This document shows, one piece after another, positions 13,935 to 27,081 of a stretch of DNA of 64,000 bases. This stretch comes from Mortierella sp. BCC40632. Taxonomy: Eukaryota > Mortierellomycota > Mortierellomycetes > Mortierellales > Mortierellaceae. Within the stretch, counting starts at the first letter, position 1, and every line of letters starts with the position of its first letter. The DNA is taken from contig WAEK01000004.1 of assembly GCA_011634665.1 (NCBI GenBank), positions 1-64,000 of the forward strand, written 5' to 3'. The position numbers and the translations under genes are program-made. Below the pieces are notes generated by a model. The model was given only the letters and a program-made list of their open reading frames with translations, ran no database searches and was not told the origin of the DNA.

Positions 13935-16900
13935 TTAAGACTCCTGACGAGCCAAAGGTGTGTCTGGTCGTGACCCTGGTCCTCCTGAACTCATCAGAGG
14001 TGTAGGAGATGCCGCTCGGGTGTCAATCGAGTTCAGACGAGGCCCGCTGGGAGGCTGAGGCGACGAATAACTATGATTGGCAAGGTTGCTGCTCATCTTG
14101 GGAGACGAGGTGTACTGCCTTGAAGGAGGTCCTCCCGCGCTATGAAGCATCGGTGGTGGCGTCAAGGTCGACAAACGGTCGGGCGTCGCGAACTGCGACA
14201 CATACTGTGACTGACGGCCTATCGTGCCGCCAGGCGCTGGTGCGTGCATGTTCAGCAATGGGATCGAATCCATACCCGGTGCAGAGAACGTTCCTGGGTC
14301 CGTCAAGGAATAGCCTGTCATCGATCCGGATGAGCTCAAGTTCATTTGACGCGCGAACGGCTGAGAGCTGTCGTTGGTTCGTCTCGAGTTGGAGCTCTCG
14401 TCTGAGAGCTCCTCCTCACGAACCTGGCTCGTCCAATCCTCCGAATCCGAGACAAGGAACTGAGGAGCAGGCAAACCGGCCAACAAGGCAGCCTTCTTGC
14501 GACGTTCCTTCTCCCATTCGCCCCATCGCTTCATCGTGATGTGCGAACTGTCGAACTGACCTTCCTTTGTACTGTGATCTCCTCCAGCAGTCTCACCAGC
14601 AACCATACGTGTCTGACCCCAAGAAAAGTCGTCAAAGTGCCAGTAAGCATAGGCAGGCAAGACAAAGTTCCAGATAAAGATCGAGCCCAGGTACACGAAC
14701 ATCCAGCCAACATAAACCATCTTGCGCGAAGTCATCACAATCAACACAGCAGGGAGACCCAGAATAGCCGCCAACAGCAACAGAGGCACAGTCGTGTCGG
14801 GGATGCTCTGATCGTTCGAGATGGCACGGTAGATCGAAATAACAACAAGGTACAAGGTGAAGGAAATGGCAGCAGGCAAGACGACGGTTCCGACCAACTC
14901 CATGAAAATGACAAACTGCATCGAGAAACAGAACGTTCCGCACAGATCACGAACAAGGACCAACTCCAACAAGTTGTGAATCGTCGAGTTGATCCAACGA
15001 CGACGTTGCGACAACAAAACCTTGAATGTATCTGGTACCACTGTCTTACAGATAGCCTGGGGAACAAACATCATCTTGCGCTTGGGGAAGGTTCTCAACA
15101 TGAGGGTGGTCAGGTAACGATCCTCTCCCAGCAACAACAAATTCTTCTTGTGCAGTGTATCGACAACGTTCTCCGAGTAATGTTCGACAATATCCGGGTT
15201 AGCGAGAATGGGGACCCAGTAACCATTGGGTCCCTTGGGGGCCTTGATACGGTACATACAGAAGCATCCAGGAAGACAGGTAACACCACCGAACATGGAC
15301 TCGAAAGCCTTGGACATGTGATGCGAAATATAGTACTCAAAGACCTGAATCATCGAAACCCAAGACTGAGTCTTGTTGGCAATCTTGGTCTCACCGCAAA
15401 GTCCCATAATCTCGTGATCGTGTGCCATAGCAGCAATCATTCTCGACAATGAATCGGGGTAAACTTTAGTATCGGCATCCACCTAAGAGAATGAATCAAT
15501 TTTTTTTTTTGTGTGTGAGTATTTCATGAAATAAAGAGGATATCTTCCTTTGACAAAGATAAAAAGAGAGAGAGAGTGTGTGTGTGTTTGTGGCCTTACC
15601 ATGAGAATAATTTCATAACGATCCGCAGAAACACCCGTAATACGCCAGATCGTGTTGAACAATTCATATTCGAACGAAGTCATACGTTCATCAAACATGA
15701 CCTTTTGCAAGAAACCCATCAGAATAATCTGAGAATCACGCTTGCCACGATTACCGGGCTTGGCCATGTTCTGTTCCGTGGGACCACCGACCTTGACAAT
15801 GATACACATGGGCACACGCTTTTGAAGCTTCTTGTCGGGAACGGTCTCATCATCATACTTGTAGTAACCAGCATAAACCTTGGCCATGTTGTGACGCTTG
15901 GTACCGTCTGCAATAGCAACATACGAGTGGGCCATAACCTCATCACGAGGAATCAAGTCATCCTGCATCATTGACAAACAAATATCGGGGGTCGACATGT
16001 TGTTACCGGCACCAATAATCACACCGTCACAAATGACAACAATGAGCTTGTGTGAGTTGGGGTAATCGGTCGTGGCAATCGAGTCGAGAGTGGTCCGGAG
16101 TCCGTCAATACCCTCAGAATAACAGGTAACAAGGGCCATGGTGTGGATCAAGGGGAAGTTGAATGGTTGGAACGACACAGGTGGCTGAGACAGAACATAA
16201 GGAGACGTAGGCATGGGACAGTTCGAAGGCTGAGTCGCCGTCGAGGACGAGGTAGAAGACCGACGCGAGATGTTCCGGGGAGACGCTCCACCAAAGCTAA
16301 CCACACTTGCTGGACGCATGGGATTGGGCAGAGGAGGGGGCGAAGGAGGGGGCGTGCCATTGGGTCCAAAGTTCTGATTCAGGTACGATCCACGGTGGAG
16401 AGAGGTGGTGGAGGCGGACAAGAAAGCAGGGTTAATACCAGGCGATCCAGGGGGCGTGTATGGCTTCAGAGTGCTGTGGGGTCGGTTAAAGGTCGAAATA
16501 GGTCGAGGAGCCAAGGAAGGTGTACCGAGGTTGCTGCTCGTTCCTGGTGCAGAGCCAGTGGCCTGAGGAGTGAAACGAGAAGTGGTCGGGAAGAAAGTCG
16601 CACGCTTACCGCCGGCAAACGCTGGGCGGTTAATGTCTGAACTCCATGCCTCAATTTGTTCTGCACGCTTCATCCGTTCCTTGTAGGTCTCATTGTCGAA
16701 GCCGCCGAGCTTGTGGCTCAAGAACCAACCAAAGAAGACAGCCAAAAAGAACTTGATGAAAACGACACCAAGAATAATGACCAACGAAACATAGGTAATA
16801 ACATCCGAAGTCATACAACCGATTGTCTTGGAGTCCATGGCACCGACGCGTGCAATCTGCTTCAGACAGGTGCCGACCTTGGTCATGTCCTTTTGCACAA

Positions 16901-18251
16901 AGAGGAAAGAAAGATCCCGCTGCAATCGAATGGTTCCGTTACGCAGAGCCTGAATTCTATCGTCGATAACATACTCAGGCTTGATCCAATCAAGGATGCT
17001 TGCGTCAATGACATCACCGTCGTAGGCAAAGAACTTTCGGTCAGGGTTCGAGATGTTGGCCCAGGTGTAGTAGGCTGGCGCATTGTAATCAGCCTTGAGG
17101 ACATTCCATTTCTGACGGGTCGCTGGCAACGAGTGACACGCCGCAGCTTGAGATGGGTCGACAGCGGTGTTGACCTGAGTAGAGCCGGTGATGCTTCTCA
17201 TGACGCAAGGAAAGTAGTACTGGGCCTGGGTATCGGCAGGGTTAGCAGGAGCAGCACGGGTGATGAATGCATCGCAAATGCCACCTGAAGGCTCTTGGAA
17301 GAGGAAGGAGGCGTCCATGCCCGAGGCCCGAGCTTCTTGATAGTTCATAATGTCGACCTTGTCGGAGGAAATCTCCTTGTTGAGTGCAGGGTGGAGCCAG
17401 ACGCGTTGATCTTCAGCGCTGGCTTGTCCGTTGAAGTAGTAGCCCATACCATTGACGATCACGTCTTGAGTTCGCGATCCTGCGACGAACTTTCCATTCT
17501 GATCATCGTGGCACAGTGCTTGTTGAAGTCCGAAGGTCAAGAAGGCGACTGCCATCACCATCATAACGATAAGTGACACCAGCGCAATCTTTTCACGCCA
17601 TGCCCGCTGAACTTCAGCCGATGCCATGCCTAAGGAAGTTTAAGATGCAAATTGAATTCGAGCTCAGTTTCTATTGTCCAGTCAAAGGGCTCCATTTTTC
17701 TTCCCTTTCTCTCGCTCTCGCTCTCAGGAACAAGACACAAACTTACCACAGGACTTGAGGATTGCAGCTGGAAAGCAGCAGGTAATAGCGTTATAGTAGA
17801 CCACCCACTTGGATGGCCACTCCCGCTTCTTCTTGAAAGTCTTGAGATCAACAAACTTCTTCTTGGCAGCTGCAGCTGTTGCCTTGGTACGCATGTGACC
17901 TGGCTTTTCAGGTTCACGACCAAGCACAGACTTGCCACGACGAACACCCGTAGTACGAGTTCCACCAGTGGGGTCGTTTCCTGTGCTCGACGCCTGGACC
18001 CGGACATGGGATCCATCCAGGTGTTGCGTGGCGTTTCGGTAAAAGTATTGAGGGTGATTCTTGTCGATCCGTTCACGCTCAGGTCGGACGAGCGACTTTT
18101 GGCGCCGAAAGTTGGTGTTGCCCTTGCCCACGCGTCCACTGTTATTAGAAGTGTCGATCGTCAAGGATGGGCCACCCTGCGACTGACGCTTAGTCTGAGG
18201 CGCGTCGTGGGTGGCGGCATGGCTCTCCAGGTCCTGGTATGGCTGATCCAT
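13935..18251 (-). CDS. CHS3: Class IV (CHS3-type) chitin synthase
   Basis: Membrane glycosyltransferase that polymerises UDP-GlcNAc into cell-wall chitin. Exons 18251-17747, 17629-15600 and 15482-13935 join in frame to 1,360 aa. Residues 1-140 are basic and hydrophilic; membrane segments follow (around [17 protein letters not shown] and [20 protein letters not shown]), then a lumenal region, another helix ([20 protein letters not shown]), a Ser/Pro-rich linker and the catalytic domain. Catalytic hallmarks: CDG, DADT (847-850), GEDR with EDR at 965-967, and QRRRW (1004-1008), followed by a cluster of C-terminal helices and WGQTR. No myosin motor is present, which excludes classes V and VII. 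The tail after about 1,150 is Ser/Pro-rich. A CCTTAG just upstream of the ATG hints at a spliced 5' leader. Yeast Chs3 needs export factors; regulation here is not visible. Confidence 0.95.
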
Positions 18252-18293
18252 GCTACGATCGGGTCAGAGCTAAGGAAGGAAGGGAGAATTTGA

Positions 18294-18691
18294 GAGCGAG
18301 AGAAAGAGAGAGAGCGCGAGAGAGGGAGAGAGAGAGAGAAGGAAAGAGAGGGAAAAGTAAAGAGAGAGAGAGAGAGCAGAGGAGAGCGGAGAGGGTCAGA
18401 TCCAGGGAACAATTGGCTGGCCGAAGACGGGGATCGGACCTGGAAAGGGGGGGTTAAATGTAAGAGTGTTTCTCTGTACGTGTGTGTGTCTGTGTATGAA
18501 AGAGAAAAAGAGAGAAAGAGAGAAAGAGAGAAAGAGAGACAAGGGAGAGAGAAGAGAGAGAGAGAGAAGAGAGAGAGGAGAGAAACAGCAATTGGCACCT
18601 GAGCAGAGGCGTGATGCCAGTCGACTGCAAGAAAAGAGTTGACACAACAGTCTGTCTCCGCCCAGATTGGAGAAAAAAAAAGGAGAAAATT

Positions 18692-18740
<49 letters not shown>

Positions 18741-18785
18741 TAGAGAGAAAGAGAGGAAAGAAAAAAGAGAGAAAAAGAGAGAGAT
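18294..18785 (-). promoter_or_regulatory. Coding-strand CT-rich upstream region of chitin synthase
   Basis: Dense GA on the + strand, so CT on the strand of the gene, within 50-550 nt of the ATG at 18251. It matches the arrangement seen at other promoters of the window. Assignment as promoter is by position only. Confidence 0.4.
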
Positions 18786-18960
18786 GCTGCTGGAAGAAAA
18801 AAAAAAAAAAAAAAAAAAAAGGGACTCGCACAGAGAGTCGGGGATCAACTCATGCATGCAAAATCTCTTCAAGCGCAACAAGACAATCTCCTCGCAACCA
18901 AGCCGGGATGGAACCCGACACGAAGGAGGAAGAAAGAGAAAAGGAAAGAAAAGAAAAGAA

Positions 18961-19001
<41 letters not shown>

Positions 19002-19102
19002 CCGTGGTCGATGGCGAATGGGATTACTGGAGAAGAGTGGGATGGGAATCGGGATTGCGAATCGAGACCGAATCGAGATGTATCCTCGCTGTGCACAACA
19101 GA

Positions 19103-19141
19103 AATACATAGGATATAATTATTATTATATCCTTATGTATT
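19103..19141. repeat. Near-perfect inverted repeat (17-bp arm, 4-nt loop)
   Basis: The arm at 19103-19119 pairs with 19124-19141 with a single inserted T. The sequence is AT-rich and stands apart from its GA/CT surroundings. It could form a hairpin or cruciform, or be a palindromic protein site; no gene end lies nearby, so a terminator role is unlikely. Confidence 0.6.
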
Positions 19142-22119
19142 GGATCCGATGCCACTCAAGGCCGGTATTCCGATGCCGGTGCGGGTCCAAAGGGGCGGCC
19201 GGTTAGACTTATCGCCACCGGGTTGTGCGCAGCAAAGCTGCCCTGTACCCGGCTGCAGTCCGTCTGAACACGACACGACTCAAAGCACAGCGCGTAGTGA
19301 TGGCATCAGCTCCAGGTCTCTCTCTCTCTCTCACTGAATCTCTCTGCGGGGCTGAGCACGTCCCACCGGTCACGGTCACAGTCCAGGGCTGAAAAGAAAA
19401 AAAAGAAAAAGGAAAAGCCAGGGGCTTCAGGCAGGGCAGAGCCACGCCTTCTCACGCAGCAGCCTTTTTTCTTTCTTTCTTAACAGCCAACGCCAACAAT
19501 GACGACAATGACGATGATCATGGGCCTTCGCCTCTTGTAGAGCGCCCTGCTTCGCCCCGCCGCAGGGTGAGGCTACATTGGTGCCAGGAAAGAAAGGAAC
19601 ATGGCCCATATTGGCCTTTTTTTTCTTCTTCCTTCGAGTCTCTAGGCGTCAATGGAATCCATGGCTTTGTCCCGTCGAAGATCGACTGTCAACAACATCA
19701 AACAGTCTTTCTTTTCTCTTCTGTCTCCCCCTTTCCTTTGTCGATGCTGTCGTTGTTGAAATGAATGTTGTCGTAAATGCTGTCATTGTTGTTGCTACTT
19801 TTGCTGTTGTTGCTGGTATGTAGCATCTGGGATCAAAAAATAGCAACGGACCAGACAGGACGCGCCGTGCACGGAGGCTCCCTCGCCTCACCTGTGCCCA
19901 GCCGACGACAATGTCTGGTCTGAAGGAATGGGATGCGTACAAAAAAAAAAGAGAGCAGGTGGACAGGCAGCAAGGATGGGCAACAAGTCCTTTTTTTTTG
20001 CCGGGAGGAGGAGGAGGAGGAGCCCCAGAGGGATTTCAAGGAGGCTGGAAATTAAAGGAGACGGCCAGGAGGGGGGAAGGGAGACGAGGAGGCCTGTAGC
20101 CCAGTTGTGCGTGCCTCGCTTGTCTGTCCATATCAATAAACAGGCAGACAAAGAGCAAACAAGAGTGTCGTATGGAAAGAACAGGGACAGTTGAAGGTAG
20201 GGAAGTCGAGAAAGTGCAGTGTGGAATGGGATAGATAAAGTTGCAGGGGTGGAAGCAGAGAGTCACCGAGGCTCATCGGTGAAGAAAAGGAAAGGGGTGG
20301 GGGACCAATGGCGAACAGAGAAGGGAGAGGCGGCAACTGTCCGACTCGGTCGCTTACCTGGTGTAGAGAGCACAGAGGGCAGTGAAGCAAATGCGGGGTG
20401 GACCGACAGGCGATGGTGCGAGGCTCAGGCTGATGATCTAAGGAGTACAGACATACGGATACAGCACCAGGTGAGTGTGTGGGTTTGAGGTCTTTTGGGT
20501 GAAGGATGAGAGTGGTGAGAGTGAGAGTGAGAAAATGAGGGAGAGGGAGAGAATGAGAGGGAGAGAAGGAGAGCAACGAGAAAGAACGAGAAGGAAAAAA
20601 GAAAGAGAGAGAGAAAAGACAGGGATGACATCGGGGGGACGCAGAGCATGTGTGCGGGGGGAGCCTTTTTCTATTGACCTCAAAAAAAAATAAAAAATAA
20701 AAAAAAATAAAGAGGGCTGTCTGTTCTCGGATCGTCTCTCGCGCACACGTCCCTCTCTCTTTCTCTCTTTCTCTCTCTTTCGTCAAATGGAAGGACAACG
20801 ATAGGAGATGGGCGGGCGATATAGCCCTCGGGCGGCGATAGCACCCTTTGGAAATAGAGAAAGGCCGTGCGTGCGTGTTTAAGCGGGCGAACGAGGCTGC
20901 AGCGCTTGTTCTCTCCCGTGTCACGAACGCCAATGTCCAAAGGGCCACCGACGTGTGACCTGCGTCAGACAAGAGAGAAGGAAAACAGACAACGTGCGAG
21001 ACAAGAAAAAGAGGGGTGCGGGGGGAGGGTGTGCGTCGACCTGACTTGGGCCATGGGCCGCGCAGACACAGGTGCAACCTTTGGAGCAAGAGTGTCCTGG
21101 TCTTGGACCGGACTTATTTTTAGGGAATTCGTGTGCTCCTCTCTCTCTCTCTCTCTCTCTCGGGCCCATTCCAAAGGCCTCTCTTCATATATTTTTTTTT
21201 TTTTCCTCTTCCGCAAACAAAAAGAGCACTCGAGCACAGCTGGGTCTTTGGTCGAAGCCTCGGCGAGCAGTTGATGAGTTGGCTGGCCATTAGGGTATGT
21301 GAGAGAGTGAGAGAGAGAGAGTCAAAGAAACAGAGACAGGAGAGGTGGAGTGTAGAGAGGAAAAAGGCCGAGAATATGTGCATTCATGCGTGAATGTGAA
21401 CAAGAAAGAGAGAGAGAGAGAGAGAGAGGGAGGGAGAGAGAGGGAGGAGAGACAGGTAGGCACGCGGAGGGATCGGGTACCTGAGCAGGGGGCACTGATT
21501 GGTTGTCCTGAGCGCTCGGAAGAGAGGGATCAGATTAACTTCCAAGTCGTACCTGGACAAGGATACTGGACCCAGAGACACTGAGAGTGGGTATGAGGGT
21601 AAGAGTGAGAGTGAAAGTGGGGAGAAGCAACCAGAAGAGAGAGAGAAAAGTGATAGAGAGAGGACCGGATGTGTCGATCAACCAGAGACATACACAGGAT
21701 GAAAAGAAGAAAAAAGAGAGAATGTGGCAGGGTAAGGGACAGCGTTGGTCGGCTTGTTAGTTCATGACAATGATAGGAGCAGCGGTAGTGATGGAAGGGG
21801 TCTGGCGCATCAAGAGAGTGCGTGAGAGTGAGGGAGGGTAAGGGAGAGAGTGTTTGTATGAGAGAGTATATGTGTATGAGAGAGGGAGAGAAAGAGAGAG
21901 GGTGTGTGTGTGTGTGTATGTGTATGTGTGAATGTGTTGGCACAGGAGGATGCAACTGTTCGTGAAGGAGCAGACCGCAACTGGATTTGCCAGTGACAGT
22001 TACGGGCACGAAACGAGAGAGAGAAAGGAAAGAGAGAAGGAAAGAAAAAGAAAGAGAGCACAACAGCAGAAAGGGAGCAACAGAACAATAAAGAGTTGAC
22101 GGAGAAATGAGAGAAAGTG

Positions 22120-22248
<129 letters not shown>

Positions 22249-22748
22249 ACGCGATTCAACGACTGGAAATGGGTTTGGTATTGGATCGGACAGCACGTCC
22301 AGTCAGCCGGGTCCTGTCTGACTGCGTGTAGAAGCAACCCTTTGGTACGTTCTGTCTTTTCTCTCTTCCACACACAGACGCACTCACTCATTCACCCATT
22401 TCACATATCGCAAAAAGGCACCAACAACAGCAACAACAACAGGCTGTTGCAAACACCAGAATGCTGAACTGTTGATGCAGCTTGTCCAGCGAGGGACATC
22501 TGTTGCAGACCAAAGTGCCTCCGTTTCAGGATCCGTGGCCATTGACCCTAGGGCGAACAGACGGACTGCAGCAACCGATCGGAAGGAAAGGGGGAAGGGG
22601 AGGGGGTGGGACGCGGAGGAGAAATGGCAAGACATCCGTGGGCCGCGCACACGCGTGATAGTCAGGAGAATGAGGCCAGAGAGACGACGAACGACGACGA
22701 ACGACGACCAGACCAAAAGACAGTCTGAGGGAGCCAGAAGGACACAGA

Positions 22749-22785
<37 letters not shown>

Positions 22786-23047
22786 AAAGAAAAAGAAAAA
22801 AAAAAAAAAAAAAAGAAAAAAATTGGGCGTCAAGGGCAACCATGGACAGACCCGCGAGGCTGCCCGCTGGCTCTATTGAGCAGCAGATTATTCAGGGATA
22901 GTCAAGGAGAGCCTTGCGAAATATAAAAACAATGCTATAAACGAATACATTTGTCGCGAATGAAAAGGGAGCATAGGAAGGAGACAGCGCACCATTTTTT
23001 TCTTGCCGTCTGTGGACAGAAGAAGAAAACAAGGATCATCTTATGGC

Positions 23048-23097
<50 letters not shown>

Positions 23098-26000
23098 TTC
23101 TCTTGCTCCCTTTCTCTTTCCCTCTGCTGGGGTGGATGAGCAGGTGGGTAGGTAGGTCGGGGAGGAGACAGCAACCAGCCAGTTTGGACAACAGTGTACT
23201 GCGCTGCAGCACCCCACAGGGGTGTTTGTCCCAACAGTCTTCAGTCTCTTTTTAAATGCCTTCTCTCTCCTGTCCATCTTCACCCGCGCTCTCAATGTAC
23301 CACGAAGCATTGGGAAAGAGGGTGCCTGTGGTGCAGTCAAACAGAGACAAAAGAAACCGTGCAAACAGACAGAGACCTCGCAAACAGACCTCGGCGTGAG
23401 AAGTCTGGGCTTCAGAAAGAGATGTTCGGTCAGGCACCGTTAACCCTTTGGTCAAAATGAGTGAAAGAGCGAGCAGTCGGATGATGAGAGCCGATGTACA
23501 CTGGATGAGATGAATGAAAGCATTGTTGTTCGTTCATCACTCGGCCCGATGGATCTGGGCCCATGGATCGATCCACAGTGAGCTGGGAGAAGGAACGATC
23601 ACAGAAGGAGTTCAAGGGGAAGACCAGAGGCGAAAGGCACAGGCACACCACATTTCAAGGGCTGAACGGTCCGATACAACACCAGGATAAAAAAAAGGTC
23701 GCCTGGTTGCTTCTGGGCCAAGGACCCTTTTATCCATGCCAGGTCGGAAGAAAGAGAGGGAGAGAAGAGAAAGAGAGATAGAGAGAGAAAACAAGGGATC
23801 CCAAAAGTCCCTGATTGACTTTGCCATTCTGATCGGGTGGATCGTGTGGGAGGGATGGGCAGATGACGGAAAGGGCTTCTGCAATACCCTTCCTCCCACT
23901 CCCCCTGCAGTTGCAGATGTCGTTGGCAGAACGGCCAGTGTATGTATTTGCTTGTCTGCGTAGGTGTGTGTATGTGTGTGGTATGTGCGTGTGTGTATGT
24001 GTATGTCTGCGAGAGTGATGAAAGGGCTGTTGAGTGAATGAGATGAGGAGGATTGGGATCAATGGGTTGCATGCGTACCTTGAGGCTGAGACTAGGACAG
24101 GGGCTGGGCAAGCCAAGCACTCTTGACTTAGCGTCGTAAAGGGCTGAGCGAATCAAATGGGTAGAAGGGAGTGTGAACCGGGACTTGATCCGAATGCACA
24201 CAGGGATGAATCGTGAGAGTGGCGAAGCCGAGAGGATGAGGATGCCGTCGAGGATTGGGATCTGGAGAGAAAGAGAATGAATGAAGGGGAAGAAAAGTTG
24301 GCCTCGTTGTGATGCCAGGCCGGAGCAGGAAGGAGATCGATGGATGCTCAGAACAGGCAGATGAAAGAGCAAAAGAAGAGGGTAGGGGAGGAGGAAGGAA
24401 GAGGAGGAGGAGGAGGAGGCGGTGGAGGTGGAGGAGGAGGAGGAGGAGGAGGAGGGTGGAGGAGGAGACGGAGAGAAAAAAAATAAAAAGAAAAGAGGAT
24501 GGAGAGGAGATGGCGATGAAGAAGAAAGAGAAAGAAGGAAAGTGAAAGCGAAAGGTCAAAGTGAAAGTGAGTGAGTGGGTGAGTGAGTGAGTGAGTGAGT
24601 GAGTGAGAGAAAGAGCAAAAGAGAAGAGAAAGAGCCATCGAGTCCGCCAGAGCCAGGCACCGACTACCAACCCATCTCCGACAATCACCAACAATCACCA
24701 ACAATCACCACCAAGCACCACAAGCACAGACAAGAGACCGACCAGCCGACCCTCCGACCAACACACTGACAGGGCTTTGTCTGTTACCGAGCCATTACTT
24801 TTCTCCTCTCTCTTTCTCTCTCTTTTTTTTTTTTTGAGCCTCTCTTGTAGCTCAATCTCGTTTCGACACTCTTTCTTGGTCCTCCTTGTCCTCCCCCTCC
24901 CTTGTCCGATACCCTATCCTACCCTACTCTAGCCCTGTGCTCATCGGCGTGGCCACATGCGCACACAAACATCTCTTACCCACTTCAACCCACACGCACA
25001 CACACATGGCACAACACTCACACAAGTCTGTCTCGAGAGACATACCAAACAGGCCCTCGCGCCGCTAGAGCTACCCATCACTCACTGCGAACAACGGTGC
25101 GCCTGCCCGGTGCGAAAGCATTGGTTGGTATTGCGTGAGTAGGCAAATGGCCCGAATATTGCACCTGTACAGCGCAAATAGAAACCATGGAAACTGTAAA
25201 CTCTAAACCCACACTCGCTCTCACTCCCATTTCTCCCACCTCTCTCTCTCTCTCTCTTTCTCTCTGGCTCTTCCTTGGGTCGGCCGTCTCAAAAAATGCT
25301 CCCCTTCCTCCTCCCACCCCGCCTTCTGTCCTGCCTATCTATGTCTGTCTTGTATCTGTCTGATTACATTGTTTGTCTAATGGGTATGTCCTGGCTAGCA
25401 GTCATCCAGACAAGGCCAGTTCAGTCCAACGACTGGGTTGTCTGGTGCGGCACACTCTCTCTTTCTCTTTCTCTTTCACTCTGCTCTCGTGTCTCGCCTG
25501 CCTGTATCCATGGCACGCATCGCAATTGACGGTTCGTGCATATGTGCTCCTGCTCTCTCTCTCTCATTCTCTCTCTCTTCGCTCCCCACTCTACCCCAAA
25601 TAGCTCGCGAGTCATCATTGCTGACTGGGTGCAGAAGGGCCCACGTCTTGCTCCAAGACCCTTCCTCTTTTCCTTTCACACTTCATTTCCGCTCCCTTTT
25701 GTCCTTCCCAGGTTCTAGAAAGGGGCCCAAACATTGACCCGTATGCAAGCCTATCCATTCGGTGCATGACCATTTCACTCTCCCCCTTCTCCACGGCCTT
25801 CCCTCCCTAGGACATGTGCCGTGCTCGACTCTCAGCAACTTTTGCAAACCCCTGTGACAAGGAGCAAGGCCATCTGCTTGTATATCTCCTCGTTCATACA
25901 ACTCAGCAGATTTTTATTTGAGTTAATGGGATTGAGCAAAGCTGGATGGGGAGGGGGTAAGCAGGGAAAGAAGTAACAACTGCTCCGATTAATGTTGTAC

Positions 26001-26512
26001 CCCAGCACACACACACATACATTTCCCGTCGCTGCAGAAGAGAGAGATGGCCCAAAACCCTGCGGTCTTTTTTGGATCTGAAAAAAGGACCGCTCGTTCA
26101 ATCCGGTGTCAGTCTCTCAGCATCAGGAACTTGGTCCCTTCGCTGGGTCTGCTCTCGCTCTTTCTTCTTTTTCCTGTCCCTGTTATTTTTAGGACATCTT
26201 TTTTTTTTTTTTTTTTTTTTTTCCTTGGACTGCTTATTTGTCAAAGGCGATGCTCTTTCAGAGCGAAGCCGGGCTCTCGGATCGCGTTCTTCGTCTCTGG
26301 CTCTCTCTCTCTCTCTCTCTTTCTCATATTGTTGTTTTCTTTCTCTCGTCAAGCCTTGAACTGTTGTTCATTTATTACACCATCTAATTCTTCCTCTTTT
26401 CTTCTATCCTTCTCCCTTCCGACAGATACTGCGAGACCCGCTGGATGACCTAGTGGAGGATACAGAAAGAACAAAAAAATCCTTGTGGATTATGTCGAAA
26501 TGTGGATCTTCT

Positions 26513-26543
<31 letters not shown>

Positions 26544-27015
26544 GTCCGCAACCTGGCCCTCATTGCAAAGCAGTCGAGCAGTGGAAAGGAAGGGAGGGGG
26601 AGGGGAGGGATAAAGACCGGGATCCCGACCAGTGGATTTCATAAGCATAAATATCTAACAGAGCCATTCTTTTTTTTTATTTTTTTTTTTTTTTTTTTTG
26701 GTTTTCTTCTCAGCCAAACATCGGTTGTCGATCTGCGGACCTGTTATACAGTAGGTCCGAAGGAGGACTTCGGGTCTACAGGTCTACAAACAAGAGGTCT
26801 ACAAACAAGAGGGAAGGGGGGGGGCCACAGCGCTATTAGTTTCTTGCTTCACCTCATAAGACTAAAGTTGGACCCCGTTTCCTCAGAAGTATTTTTTTTT
26901 AAAGAAAAAAAAACGGGGGGCCACACTCACACACTCTCACACACGTACGAAAGTAGACTACCCACATGGAAAGAGAATGAGAAAGAAGAGGGGTCTATTA
27001 GGATTTTTTACTTAG

Positions 27016-27052
<37 letters not shown>

Positions 27053-27081
27053 GCGTCTAAACAAATAAAGAAAAGAAAATG

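Noticed and set aside
20133..21089. 318-codon - strand frame
   Set aside because: Composition is Ser/Leu/Pro and Arg/Glu from CT/GA tracts, with no domain; frame openness follows from repeats lacking stops.
22400..22840. + strand frame with a short protein-like part (ELLMQLVQRGTS)
   Set aside because: No start, splice partner or recognisable domain, and it runs into Lys from poly-A. Kept only as a remark in the gap entry.
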